From the NCBI RefSeq assembly GCF_001039355.2, contig NW_019774403.1:36324-100323 (forward strand): DNA of 64,000 nt, written 5' to 3'. Positions 24,986 to 37,272 of this stretch are shown here, piece by piece; the stretch's first letter is position 1, and every line of letters starts with the position of its first letter. A model generated the notes under the pieces. It saw nothing but the letters and a program-made list of their open reading frames with translations, was not told the origin of the DNA and did not search any database. The DNA is from Lingula anatina. Lineage: Eukaryota; Brachiopoda; Lingulata; Lingulida; Lingulidae. The position numbers and the translations under genes were made by a program.

Positions 24986-27609
24986 CAAATGAAAAAATCA
25001 TAGTTAATTTGAAAACAAGGAACCAAACAAAGAAACAAACAAATAAACGAAAACATGTTTATCTGTTATAAATGTAAGCCATTTATATTTACCCACTGAA
25101 ATAAGATTTTGCACAAATTTGTCACATGACGATGATACAGAGTACCATTAACGTTACAGTTGTAATAAAGCATCGTTGTAATATATGTATTATATACATT
25201 AAATACGCAAGATATAGTATACAAAATATACCAGTGTGATTGGGCTGTTTCCAAAATCATTAGAGAAATATGGCTATGAATATGAGTATGAAGTAATATC
25301 TATATACCAAAAGAGATTAAAATGGTTTGAAGAAAGAGGTTATTTTAATAGTCAAAACGTATTAACATGGCTATAAACTGATCACCTCCTGCTCTTTCCA
25401 AAAAGAAAAAAAACGAGGACATTTTGCAAGGGCTACAAAGGTATGTTCCATATGTTCCATACTGCAAAATATCCCAAATATCACACTTTGTTTTGGTTTC
25501 AAAAGATTTCCTTTCACGAGAAAAGGAGGCCGGGGTCAATGTAACCCCTCCCCCCTTTTTTCCCTTAGTAATCTGGGTATTTCAGTACTCAATTTTAAAT
25601 AGAATTCTATTCATAGTCACATAATTGGTTTAAAGTTGTGGATAAGAAAAAACATCGTGTCCTTAAAGAGGTGACCACAAAACTCCACAAATTTGATACA
25701 AAAATCACGGAAGTGAAAGTGAATGCAACTTTATAGAAAAGTCATGACAAATTATTTTCTTAATGTGGCTATATATTAAACTATCCATAAATGGTGGCCA
25801 TATTGAATGCCCTTAAAACGGCCAATAAGGAAGCAATTAAAACCAATCTGAAATAGCATGTCGTTATGATGCATGTATTTGCCTATCCTACCCTCTGTTA
25901 GTAGTCTTCTTGAATATGTTTACTCTTTCTGTGAATTTAAATAAATAAAATGAGTAGTAATTAGTAAAGGGTAAAACAATGTTTACGAGATAGGAAAAGA
26001 AAGCGACGTACGCCTTGATTACGTATACACTGATAAAATTCAATTGGAGAGAAAGTGAGGGACAGAAAACTAATCGAAAACCTACCAATGTCATTCTATA
26101 ATGTCATTCTATAATAGCATTGGGTATAAATATTAGCAGCACTCTTATAAACAACGACAATGAACTTTTTAAAAATCAGATTCTATAACACCATCAATAG
26201 TACATACATAATTTTACATTATTTCTCCACATGGAGCGCAACATACTTGACAAACATTCGCAATTATTTTGGCCAGAAAGGACCATACCTATTTACCCTT
26301 ACAATCGAATTTGGGGATTTTTACTTCTTTTAATTTTTTTAAACTACCATCGTTATAAAAAAAAGTAATTGAAATAACAAATATGTCAACTAGAACAGTA
26401 TGGAACTGACCCGTTTCAAAGTCACGTAACTTCCATTAAAAATGAATATGCTCCCATTACATTTCACCCTGTGGGATCCCACATCAACCACTCAGTGTAC
26501 GCCCTGATGTGCCTGTATTGTAAATACGCATAAAGAATGAATAAAGACAGAACAAAACACAGTTTATATTAACATATTCAATTTAATTTGTAAAGTATTT
26601 TTTATTAAAAGGAACCGATGCGCAATTACTGCTTAGATAAAATAATTTTTCCGCTCACCGAAATTTAGTTAAGGCTACGTAAAGTATGGTGCAAGTATTT
26701 TGTCGCATTGAGCAACTCCATGTACATGTGGTAAGTGAGTTGAATATATAAAATTTTTTTTCTAAAGAAAATCAACTTCAGACGTTGGAGGTTGGAAGTA
26801 AAATGAACACTCATAATTATAGCTCGGTTGGTGAATCTTTAGAACAGTTCCTTAAAATTTATTTCAGTTTTAAGGTGAATATCAAGAATATAAAGAATAT
26901 CAGAACCAGACTTAAGTAAACGTACTGGACGTCGATTTCAGTGATGCAATCCTGCAATTACACTGCTTCACAGTATTGACTCAAATACATTGTTCAAATA
27001 TCAAGTTTATTTTCTTCCATGGCTTTTTTAATATCCCTTTTACAATGAATTCCAAAATCATTGCCATAATAGCAACATACGACTCCCATAAAAATTCGAC
27101 TAGACAGACATCTATCTGAATTCATAATGCATTGAAAATCTTGTAAATGTTAAGCATTAATTCTAAAACAACTTAAAAGGTTCTCGAGTGACATTAAAAG
27201 TAAAGAAAATCGCCCCATCCTGATTCTAAATGTAGTTACCAACTGACTATCGTAGTCTGGAAGAATCCCATGTATGAAATAAAACGGTTAATTGCTGTTT
27301 TGCGCATTTAGACCCTCAGTTTTTCACTGAACTCCACCTAAATGTTATACCAGATAATTTCAATTTATTAATTTGATTGAACTCAAATCTCCCATATGCC
27401 AAAATAAGGTGATTTTGTATAGTGTAGTATCAATTAAAGTTTCGTTGAAATTTATTTTATAGTTTTGTTTTGTTGGAACTGTCTTTTAATATTCAGGACG
27501 GTTTACTAGGCTGCAGCCTTTTCCATTGCTTTAACTTGAAGAAATTGAAGCATGCACTTTTCGAAAGTAGAATAAATATGTAGATAAATAAATTAAATGC
27601 TAAAGAGTG

Positions 27610-27610
<1 letters not shown>

Positions 27611-27672
<62 letters not shown>

Positions 27673-27673
27673 A
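27611..27673. repeat. (AAAT)n microsatellite
   Basis: About 15 uninterrupted AAAT units. The open frame across it (YLFI repeats) is an artefact of the repeat. Confidence 0.95.
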
Positions 27674-28547
27674 ATTATCCCAATCATTTTTACAACGTGT
27701 TATTTAACGCGCTATCCATTGGTAAAGCCGATGGCACTAAAGCACAAATACAAGTGAGCCTTATTGGTTTTCACATTTAAAAAAATCCAATGGTAGACCT
27801 GTTGCATATGCAGTGCGTTACATAAATGTGTATTTTATATTCTCGTGCAACATTACTTCTAAATGGGCATTAGTGTAGTCTGTGCTGTGTAACAAATGAG
27901 TTAGTTATCGGGACCAGGAATGCATTCTGCCCCCCTCTCCCATGTATAGCCCAGTCATCCCGACAAATTACTACCCTTCAGTGAGGAGTGTGCACAGGTA
28001 AACCAACACTTAACTTCCATTTAGCCTGAATATGCTCTTGTGCCAAGAGTGAAACGTAGCTGTTTCATTGATATTTTTCTCCAAAGTAAGTGAATACTAT
28101 CACTAAAACGTTAGTGAATAACTGCGATTGTTGACATAGCAGAAGTGTGATTGGTGCGATTTTCAATCATACTCACAGCCTTGGCTTCAAAACAAAAAAC
28201 GAGTGTGAAATTGACAGCATGAAGTAAATTCACTCACCACCTTCCCTCATGCTTGAATTGAAACATAAAATAAGCACGAGGCAAGTTTTAGGACCCATTA
28301 TTTTTATTATTTGAATTCATTAGGCTTTTACACTGGTGTTATATAAAATCGACAGAATACTGGACACTTGTCCAATGTCAACTTGAAACTTTTTCAGAAG
28401 TTAAAAGGTTTGACGTTCAAAATGTAGGAAACGCATGAGAATCGGAGAAAGCTACGTTTTCTCAAATTCATCAGTCCTGTGTTATTATTCATTTTGGAAT
28501 GCATATTGTTTTTTTTAAAGATATTTATTGACTACTGGCACATCTAA

Positions 28548-28597
<50 letters not shown>
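28548..28597. repeat. (ATT)n microsatellite
   Basis: About 16 ATT units, visible directly. Confidence 0.95.
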
Positions 28598-28598
<1 letters not shown>

Positions 28599-28880
28599 AG
28601 AATGTGTGTGCCCTCTTACCCTCAACTATTTTCCCTAACCCCCTCCCGCCTACAAATAAAATTGCGTGCAAAAACAGTGGAGCTGGGATATTTGGATATG
28701 TATGGGGGTGGGTGGGGGGACAGGGTGTGTCCTGTTTATGAGATGGGCTGAAACCCACCACTTCATTTTGTAAAAGCTACCGAAGGTCCCTTCCTAGATC
28801 TACAGAATGTAAAAAAATAATTACTAATATGACATACACCATCATGTTTTTTTTGTATTTAAAAGTCACCAAGTCTTTTA

Positions 28881-29050
28881 CAGGGGCGGATCCAGAGCTA
28901 TTTTCTGACAATCTTCCAAATTATCTTTGTTGAATGCATCATGCATTTTTGGCCGTCTTCCGACAGAAAAAAATTAGATACCCGTCAATGTAAACTTGAA
29001 AATCTGACCGTCTTCCGAAAGACCCAGAAGACGGTCTCAATCCGCCCCTG
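28881..29050. mobile_element. hAT-like MITE, 170 bp, 25 bp past the stop codon of ligand gene C
   Basis: The ends are CAGGGGCGGATCCAG and, inverted, CAGGGGCGGATTGAG. CAGGGGCGGATC is a common terminus of non-autonomous hAT elements. Inside, GACCGTCTTCCGA-type repeats occur (GCCGTCTTCCGACAG, ACCGTCTTCCGAAAG, AGAAGACGGT). No clear 8-bp target duplication remains. It starts 25 bp past the gene C stop codon on the transcribed side, so it probably forms part of that 3' UTR. Confidence 0.7.
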
Positions 29051-29075
29051 TTTTATTCTAATGACATAGTACTAT

Positions 29076-31706
29076 TTAGGATCCCTCGTCTTCGTCGGTA
29101 GTCTCCAGGTTCGGTAGCCTGTAGTCCCAGGGGTAGTGTATATCTGTAGACAAACAATACTCCGCGTGTAGCAGGGTACAGTAGCATCCAGAGGGTACCT
29201 TCAACCACCGCTGAAATATATAATATCTACATATAGGTTTTATGTCACATTCCATTCTTGACCCTTATAAGCCTACAACAATTATCACCTTTCATATCAT
29301 GGATTTCGTGTCTGATCAGTTTCCAGTAGATTGTATTTTCTACAAGTATAGGAACAATATTTGTTGTTTATACTTGTACGTGTACCATTATATTCATATG
29401 TATATAAAAATCACATCTAAGGTGTAGAACATTAAAGAATGAAGCAAAGAAGAGTGGAATTAAAAACTATTTTAAAAGGTTTATATTTTAGGAAGATGGG
29501 GTTTTAGTAAGAATCATTCCCGTTTCTTGTATTCTTCAGATGAATGGTGGTATCTTCATTTGCCCACCGACACTGCGTTTCTCTCTCTCTCTGGTTGTAT
29601 CACGCCATCTTCTAAAGTCTCCATTTCTGTGTCTCCCCCGGGGCATTTCATGTTTTTTCTTTGGCACATGAGCTACAAATTTACCTTTATCAAACAATAA
29701 AAAATTGCAGTGTTCCGTTTTATATATGTATATGTATTTTGTTACCCTGCACAGAAGAATAAACCGTAGAAAAAAACTGTGCACACACAACGTACCTGGT
29801 GTGCGTCACAGTTACCGTCGTCCCACACCCAGACCCGTCTCCACGCCCAGTCTGTAGAACACCGAGAACACACGGACACCGGAGACCGGAACGGGTCTTG
29901 GAAGTTATTGGGAAGGAAGTGGGTACACCTCTGGTCGATGGGCCTGAATTGTATAGAAAATGCTGTAATAATAACCAGTATTTCATAATAGCAGATGGAA
30001 GGAGGTATTCATAAAAAAGTTTATCAATTAATAAGTAATTAGTAATGACAACAACGTTCTAAAGAACCGATATGCCTCAAAAGTTGCCTTCTCTACGTAC
30101 TTTTTATTCCCTTTTGTATTCAGATGTTTTCTATTGCTAATGAATTACTGAATTATACGCACTTTAACACTGCAATGTGCGTCAGCAAGTGGGAGTGCAT
30201 GTACTTGTTTACTTACGAACAAAAGCAATATTTCAGGAACTGAGGAGTGCTGGTCTTTATCACTGGCCACCAATGACCTTCACCCCAGACCCACGTGGGT
30301 GCCACCCAGTAACACCAGCTGGTGCAATCGCGCTCTCTGAAACGGATTGGATTGAACATGACTTTATACGGTCTGTTCACACTAAGAAGTAAATCACACT
30401 GGAATTTGACTAAGCTGTGTCATTCGTGACTTTCTCAAACGAGTAGATATACAAACTTAAAATGGTAAGCCTTTGGTAGGGTAGGAACCTTTAGAAGCAT
30501 GTACGCAATGGGTTCCCTATATTCAACCGTATTGACAACAAATGCCATTTAAATATATTCAGTCAAACTTAAAGTAAAATAATATCCTTAGAGGTCACTC
30601 TTCTTGTTTTCAGGAAAACGGTTTTTAAACCAACTAGCCCTAGTACAATAAAGGCTGCCTTTTAACAAACTCCATTTCGACCTACCCGTTTGTTACTTGA
30701 ACATTTTGTTTGTCTAAATCTTCATCCCATGTGCTCGCATTGTATACTGGGGTTGTGTCGGGCGGCGCATGCGTGGTCGGTTTCGGTCGTTCAGTCTTTT
30801 GAAGCAGTGCTGGTGTCTTACAGTGACTACAATTACACCATACAATGGTTACAAATACCCAATACAATGACTACAAGTACGCCATACATTACAATGACAA
30901 ATAAACCAAACGTTAAAATGACTACAAATACACCATACAAAGAGAAAATCGATTATGCCTTGCCCGAAATCTCATTAGGTAAAAAGTTTCCAAGTTAAGC
31001 AAAAGACTATATGTACTTCTCTTACTTTACAAGTTAGATGTCAAATTCATCTGGCTTTTATCATTTTTGGTAAACAGTAATTGTTTATCACAGATAAGTT
31101 GTATTTGTTGCAGGTCCACTTTTAGAAAATAATCAATATGCCTAAAATGCCTCAACAGTTTAAGTACATTACGCTTTGCGGTTTCCAAAGTATGTGCATT
31201 GCTTGTTATCAAATGCACATGTATTTAGATGTGTCCGCATTATAGATCCATCCGCATATGGCATTTTTTTGCGTTACTTTAATAAATATATGCTGGAAAA
31301 CATTAAAACGGATCGCCACATGCTTTCAAATACATATGTAACAACAGGGTTTATTGCAGTTGAACAGCGTTCGTTGATTCCAAGCTGCCTTTGATGGATG
31401 AAATTGACAGGATCACGTAACGTTCGACCATTTTGGTAGGGCTTATTTCAAGTTCAAAACATCTCTCAATAGAATACAACCCTATGGTAATGTCGCTGTC
31501 GTTTCTTTGGAATCAACACAGAGTCCTAATGTCTGTGACAAATGAGTTACGTACTCTGGGTATGCACGTCCATCTGGTGCAGCAATGTCACTACAAGTGA
31601 AACCGAAAAAAGCGCCATTGATGTTGACCACAGCGCCATCTATTTCCCACTCTCCCGCTGCCACAGTGACTGACAGTTCGATGATAACAGACAACGCGAG
31701 TAACAT
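29076..31706 (-). CDS. Secreted cystine-rich ligand C, Spätzle-like, without a furin site (tandem paralogue 3)
   Basis: Five coding exons: 31706-31555, 30826-30686, 30336-30217, 29943-29796 and 29210-29076 (696 nt, 231 aa). Phases are 2,2,2,0, as in A and B. The ATG directly follows TTTTTCAG. The signal peptide is at about 1-18 (MLLALSVIIELSVTVAAG). The pro-region has FGFTCSD and PDGRAYP (compare TCGY and PDGNEYP in B), then HCKTPALL and a Thr/Pro-rich stretch with an NAS sequon. No RxxR or dibasic site is present before the Cys-rich domain, unlike A and B. The domain reads RDCTSWCYWVAP, HWWPVIKTSTPQFLKYCFCS, RCTHF, CSRCSTDWAWRRVWVW, then VPSGCYCTLL; the tail is longer and acidic (ETTDEDEGS). 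GCYC replaces the GCCC of A and B. It is the most diverged of the three copies. A different processing mode, or a missed microexon carrying the cleavage site, is possible. Confidence 0.75.
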
Positions 31707-32282
31707 CTGAAAAAATGACAAAATTCGACAATAAAAAATGACAACAACAATAATAATAAGAATAATAATTTATTTATTTATTTTTCAAAACGTTTTTACA
31801 AGCGGATCCAGGATGGGTGACAATGGAGAGGGGACAAAAGAAATTTTCTCCACCTCCCTTCACGCTCCATGGAAAGATGACATTTTTTAATTATATATAA
31901 AAAAGTGTAGGGCTTCTTAAAATTTCCACGTGCCGGTTCAGCGCGCTAGTACGTCAGTTGCGTTTCTATGACGGATGCGGTCGAAGCAACAAGTATGTTA
32001 AGGTGCTACGACTACTGACCAGTCACGCATAGCAAGGGCCGGGTGTTGAATGAGATTGGGGGCGGAGGGGGGGAGTAAGCCTATTGTCTATAAATTTAAT
32101 TTGGAGATGACATTCTTTCGTTAAAATACTGGTGTATGATTAAATCACTTTTCACTTAATTTTCAAATCCTACTCAGGCATGTTTTTGCTCAATGAAATG
32201 AAATTTGATTTATTTCATTTGAACACATGCCGTATGTCATTTGACTTAACATTCTCAAAGCAGGAATGACTCAATAAGTTAC

Positions 32283-32360
32283 GTAGCCGCGAGTAAAAAG
32301 TTCAGGCTGCAGTTCTATACTGGAATTTGAAACATGTACATTAGTCGTTTCAAATTAAAT
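32283..32360 (-). other. Candidate 5'-UTR exon of ligand gene C (one of two options)
   Basis: Option 1 lies downstream of TATAAAGT at 32384-32391 with a donor GGCTAC|GTAACT ending at 32283. Option 2 is an exon ending at 32407 with the strong donor GACG|GTAAGT and no obvious TATA box. The acceptor at 31706, just before the ATG, is clear; which upstream exon is used cannot be decided from sequence alone. Confidence 0.3.
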
Positions 32361-32383
32361 AGGCATTGTTTTGCATAAGACCC

Positions 32384-32391
32384 ACTTTATA
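32384..32391 (-). promoter_or_regulatory. Possible TATA box of ligand gene C
   Basis: The minus strand reads GACTTATAAAGTGGG, sharing CTTATAAA with the boxes of genes A and B. The shared core supports it; the uncertain first exon weakens it. Confidence 0.4.
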
Positions 32392-32409
32392 AGTCAAACC
32401 ACTTACCGT

Positions 32410-33960
32410 CAGGGAGCGCCTATGTTTCAATCCCATATTCCAGCTGGCGACGTAACTCAGCTACTGGGGTCACATAGAGGGAAATTCAATCTTTTTTCCT
32501 GACACTCAAGACTCGCTGCCTTCTCGTTTTACAGCCTGTTTCTCACCATCGGTTTCTCTGTGTTTTTAGAGTGCTTCGTGATTAGAATTGAGAGCTACAG
32601 GGCTTATCGAATTTCCGTTACTTAAATCATCGACGTGAATCGCAATCACTTTTTGGTATTCGCTAATGTATCTTCTTTGATATATGGTGCAAAATGTTTA
32701 TACTTTTGACGTTGCTTTTCAGATTCGAAGTGAAAAAACACATGCAGTAAAGGTTTGGGATAAAAGTGAACACGAATGTACGAAGTGGCCGTTTTTTTGA
32801 CAGCCTCTATACTTACAACATAAGGTAAAATCATTTTGCCATCATGTTAGGTTATGTTGATATGCAGGACATTAACTTTAAACCACATAAACAATTAGTT
32901 AGGACCCTTTGATGTGGCTGTCTTTATTTCTACTGAAACTATACAGCCGTTACTAGCGTTGTCCCAATCTACTATAATGTCACTGTATAGGAAAATACAA
33001 GAACAAATATTAATAAAACTGGACACAAACAAAAACGCATTAACAGTCCGCCAACAAGAGAAAATGAAAACTGGATAATATATTCTTTATCGGTCAGAAA
33101 TCACTTTCTTTTCGGGTGAGAATTTGTCTCATTAGCATACATTTGTGACGTCACTGAGAGCTAACTGTGTGCTGTTTTTTATTACGTCATGCTGTAATAT
33201 TATTCTCATGGCAATGTTTTTTTTTAATATACACCCAAATGTTAGGCTGTCAGGCAGCCTATGGAGCAGAAACTGATAAAAGACAACAATTGACCAGAGT
33301 ATGTAATTCGTTTGTAGTAAGGGAAAAGGGTCAACTGAAGTTTACAGGAAAATTACAATGTTTTGATGTACATGTGTAAAGACCTGACGCTCATTGTACG
33401 GTTTTAACAGAGTCAGCGGCGCAGTGGTGAATTCAAGTGAACTCGTCAGTTAAAACCGCTGCCAGGTAGGAGGACGAGAGAAAACCAGCAAAGTCACCCA
33501 GGCAGATCCAGAAGCACCCGTGCAGGGAATGACAAGAATCCCTCACTGCGCTCTGTCCGAGGTCTCTGACCCTATCATATGACACCTTCGTGATACTTCA
33601 TACCTACTTTTACCTTCTACCAGTGCCCTTAACTGATTTTTCATTATATATTCACAGATATTTTTTTCTGGCTAATTCATGACAAGTTCCGAAGTGGCCG
33701 ACATTCTAATTTGGCAATTAAGCAACGTAAATATTTTAAACTACAAAAATCCATTTCTGATAAAAGAAAAGTACAGGTAACCTCTGATAAGCAACGGGTA
33801 TAACGATTAAATTATGCAGCTGTGCAAATGTATGAAAACTGGGAAACATGCTTGTAATTTACTAGTAAATAAATAGATATATCAGTGTTAGCGCCCAGGA
33901 AACTTCTTTTCTTCGACACAAAAAAAAAAAAAATAATAATAAATAAATAAAATAAACAAA
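32410..33960. other. Intergenic stretch between ligand gene C and the kinase
   Basis: No supportable exon was found. A small inverted repeat (GGTTTTAAC at 33400-33408, GTTAAAACC at 33449-33457) flanks a sequence with a GGCGCAGTGG motif. The rest is AT-rich with no recognised features. Confidence 0.45.
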
Positions 33961-33979
33961 AACGTTCTGTTAAGATTAG

Positions 33980-36316
33980 TAGAAGAATGTCCACAAGATT
34001 GTATTTATTTCCCGAAAAATTACATGAAACAGTTCAGTAAAGCTTTGTACACGTACAATCGTTTGTGGACCAGATCTGGCTTCAGGTTATCTCTATACAT
34101 GTTCAGTAAAATTTGTACTATAAGTTTTCATAAGATGTAAATGTCGTAATAAAGGATTTAGTGAATAGCACGAGATGCAGTGCGGTATTTACTCTGTGTA
34201 TTTACAAGTACATAAAACTATCATAATGTAACAATAGTGTACCTTAGTAAAAAGACAGGCATATTATTCAGTAGGTGGAATTAGAATTATTGAACAATGA
34301 TGAAAATGACATTTACAAATATAAGAAATGTAAGCCTTAATACATTCTATTCTTTATAAAAAAGATATTTCTTTTGAAACAATTCTAGGGAATTTTTGAA
34401 TAATGACGACAAAATACGCTAAATACATGTACGACTTTTAGGGTAAAATTCCCGAACTAGTGATATTCACTGCATATGCTGCTTCAAATCTTTCTGTGCA
34501 TTATCAATTTTAAATAGAGCTTTTAAATAATGTCTTTTGAAACAATCTGTCTCAATAATATAATAATAATGAGAAATACACAATTGGCAGAGCAGTTATA
34601 TATCCAATACACTTTGAAGAAATGGGTAAAAAGGACAACTCTTTTTCTTTCATAAGACTTATTTTGAATTTTTTTCTGTTTGTCTTACTACATGCAGAAT
34701 CAAACTAGAAGTATGAATCAATTGCCATTAACATCATATTTCTTATATGTTATAATCCACTGCTGTACAGGTGAAATAATAATCATAACATTGTCTAAAA
34801 CTGTAAAATACATCCCGACTCTTAAAAATCCTATCCACCCTTTTTTCCTAGATAGTTTTTTTATTTTTTGTTTTAAAACATGTCTTTGGTTGATGTTTTT
34901 TGGCTTTAACATAGGGGTTGCACTGACTGTACTTTTTTATTCACAAAGTAGCCGAATGTCTCAGCACTTTGAACTTCTGTGTAAAAAATAAATGCACACA
35001 AAAGAACATTTAGAAAAATTAACAAAGAGCCAAGCGCTTAACAAGGAAAAGTATCACTTTCTACGAATTGTCATACATTTTTAATTCAAGAGACCCAATT
35101 TAAAGTTGTGCAGTAATCTTGACATTCTTGCTTGTAGATTTCTCTATCTACATTCTGTCAGATCAAAATGCTCATTTGTAAGGCATTTGTTTCCTGTATA
35201 CTTTAATGATACTGAAAGGAATACATATTTTTTTTACCATGGCTCTAGGAGCAGAAGCCATTCACACTAGCTTTTCAAAAGAAACAGAGACATCTATACT
35301 CCTTTTTTCCTAAAACCTACTTAACAAGCATACATGATCGTTGAGAAAAAGGGAGAAAAACTTTTAATAGAAAATAGGGAAGATGTGCCACTCAAAGTCA
35401 CAATAAAGCAAAGAGGTACTCCTTCTTTAGGGGAAAAAAGGCTGTACCAATTTTGCTCTCAATTTACATATATATATATACACAAAAGAACTTCACCATA
35501 AAATGATGGCCTTGTTATTGTAATATTACCACAAGGGTACTCTAACATAAGGGTACTGGCACCAAAAAACCTCCATGACAGCAGGCATTCCAGGCTGTGG
35601 TAACCAGTCACACACTCACACCATAAATAAACACGAGTTCAGTTATAAAAATTAAACTAATAAATACTGATTTTTGATATAAAAAAAGTGAATTCTGAAT
35701 AAATACACAGATTGGATCAACCAAGCAAGGCATATGTGTATCAGGGTTGCTTCAATATATACATATATGAATATGTGTGTGTGTGCACGCTTGTATACAT
35801 GCATGCATGTGAGAAATGGACCTAGAGAAGGACCACACTTTGTGCTAACTACTAAAGAATAACTCAGACTTGTGATACAGTAAAATGTTTTCAATTATGC
35901 TGAAAGTGTGAAATGTACTTCCAATTTTTTTTATCTAAACGTCAAGCACTCAATCAAGTCAACAGATGACCTACAGCTATCTAAAATGTGACAGAGCAAT
36001 TAAAGAATCAACTTTTTACAAATGATAAGTAAAATGATATATTATATAATTTCTCTGAGACATTAACTTTTGCACTGACAAATGATTGTGCCTGAAAAAG
36101 AAGTAGATACGTCAATACAATAAATGGTGAAAAAATCACTTTCATCGTCACAAAATGCCAACAGAGAAAAAAATTAGAGATCAGGCAAAAATGGAAATGG
36201 GTTCAAAGGGCATATATGGGTGTGAATCCACCTTCTTCATCTTCTCATGGATCTATCTTGCCTCATTGTTGGCATCACAACTTTTCTCTCAAAATATAAG
36301 CTCTATTTTCCAGATT

Positions 36317-36347
<31 letters not shown>

Positions 36348-37006
36348 CACACATGAGCTCATTTTCAATTATATATGCCCTTTTCTCCAGAAAGGAAAAA
36401 AAAACTCTCATATGCAAAAACCTTCAGTCAAAAGAGTCATTAGACACCAGAGGTCCACCATGTTCTATCGCCATGGTGATGCCAAAGTGACTGATATATC
36501 ACAATGGCTGAAAGACATCACCGCTATCAATGTGATTTGACATCTCTGTGACAAGGCAACACTGTGTCATGACTGTGACACAACGTGACAAGGCAACACA
36601 GTGTCATGACTTTGACAGTGACTAGGCAACACTGTGTCATGATTTTGACATATAATGTCACACTGTCCAGGAAAATATATGTCATTTGTCCCTTGTGTCG
36701 GGGGAAATCCACTGTTGGGTAATTTCTGTCTACATGACAGGAGAAGCTGGAACTTTAGGTTGACATCCTCTGGTGACACTTAAGTTGCAAAGCATGTGTG
36801 ACACTTCATACGTGATGACACATTCTGTACGTGATGCAAGGATATATAAAACATCTTAAGGACACTGATCTGCTGCCTTTTTGTCCCAGGAGTGCCAAAA
36901 AGAAGTTCAGGTGACACTTGAGTGACAATGACCCATGGATGTGACGCAATCCCTGATAAGGGCTTTGAAGACATCAGTAGAACCAAATGCAATACCTGGT
37001 ATGGAC
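33980..37006 (-). other. Probable 3'-UTR exon of the diacylglycerol kinase gene
   Basis: On the minus strand, a good acceptor (TTTTTCTCCTCAG) ends at 37007. The last coding exon has a donor-like AAA|GTAAGT only 6 bases after the stop codon, at 37258-37263. Together they suggest a 3'-UTR intron (37007-37263) and a long terminal non-coding exon. An exon junction this near the stop would not trigger nonsense-mediated decay under the usual 50-nt rule. The 3' end is uncertain; AATAAA-type signals on the minus strand occur near 34940 and 34005. Confidence 0.4.
36548..36651. repeat. Three-unit minisatellite in the probable kinase 3' UTR
   Basis: TGACAAGGCAACACTGTGTC, ATGACTGTGACA recurs three times with units of about 33-37 bp and small changes. 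It gives spurious HDTVLPCH repeats in open frames. Confidence 0.85.
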
Positions 37007-37272
37007 CTGAGGAGAAAAACATCACCTTGAAATGTACAGAAAAACTATACTTTGAAATGTATCAAACTTAAAGCATGAAAACAGAAGACACTGTCACTGT
37101 TAAACATTATGTCAAAACTAGAAAGATATTATAAACATCACGAATAAACTGTCATGTCTTAAATGATAATATAACAGCTGCAATTTCATACTTACAAAAC
37201 ATAACAAGAAAACAAATTTTGGATAAATAAATATCATTATAATAATAATAATAATAAACTTACTTTAATGGG

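Larger units (their letters stand above)
24990..28880. other. Intergenic stretch between ligand genes B and C
   Basis: About 3.9 kb without a supportable exon on either strand. It holds an AAAT microsatellite (27611-27673) and an ATT microsatellite (28548-28597). The 3' UTR of gene C should begin at its right-hand end. Confidence 0.5.

Noticed and set aside
12495-31706. Classification of the ligands as IL-17
   Set aside because: The GCxC ending fits, but the rest (RxxR-processed pro-domain, WW-x-VV, Q-W, C-x-C spacing) is closer to Spätzle. IL-17 is kept only as the alternative.
31482-31721. Upstream in-frame ATG (MSFFQ) for ligand gene C
   Set aside because: The acceptor TTTTTCAG lies between it and the ATG at 31706. 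The two paralogues also start exactly at that splice junction, so the upstream ATG is intronic.
33400-33560. Possible tRNA-derived SINE (GGCGCAGTGG resembles an A box)
   Set aside because: No B-box (GGTTCGANTCC type) at suitable spacing and no tail were seen; only a short GGTTTTAAC inverted pair is present.
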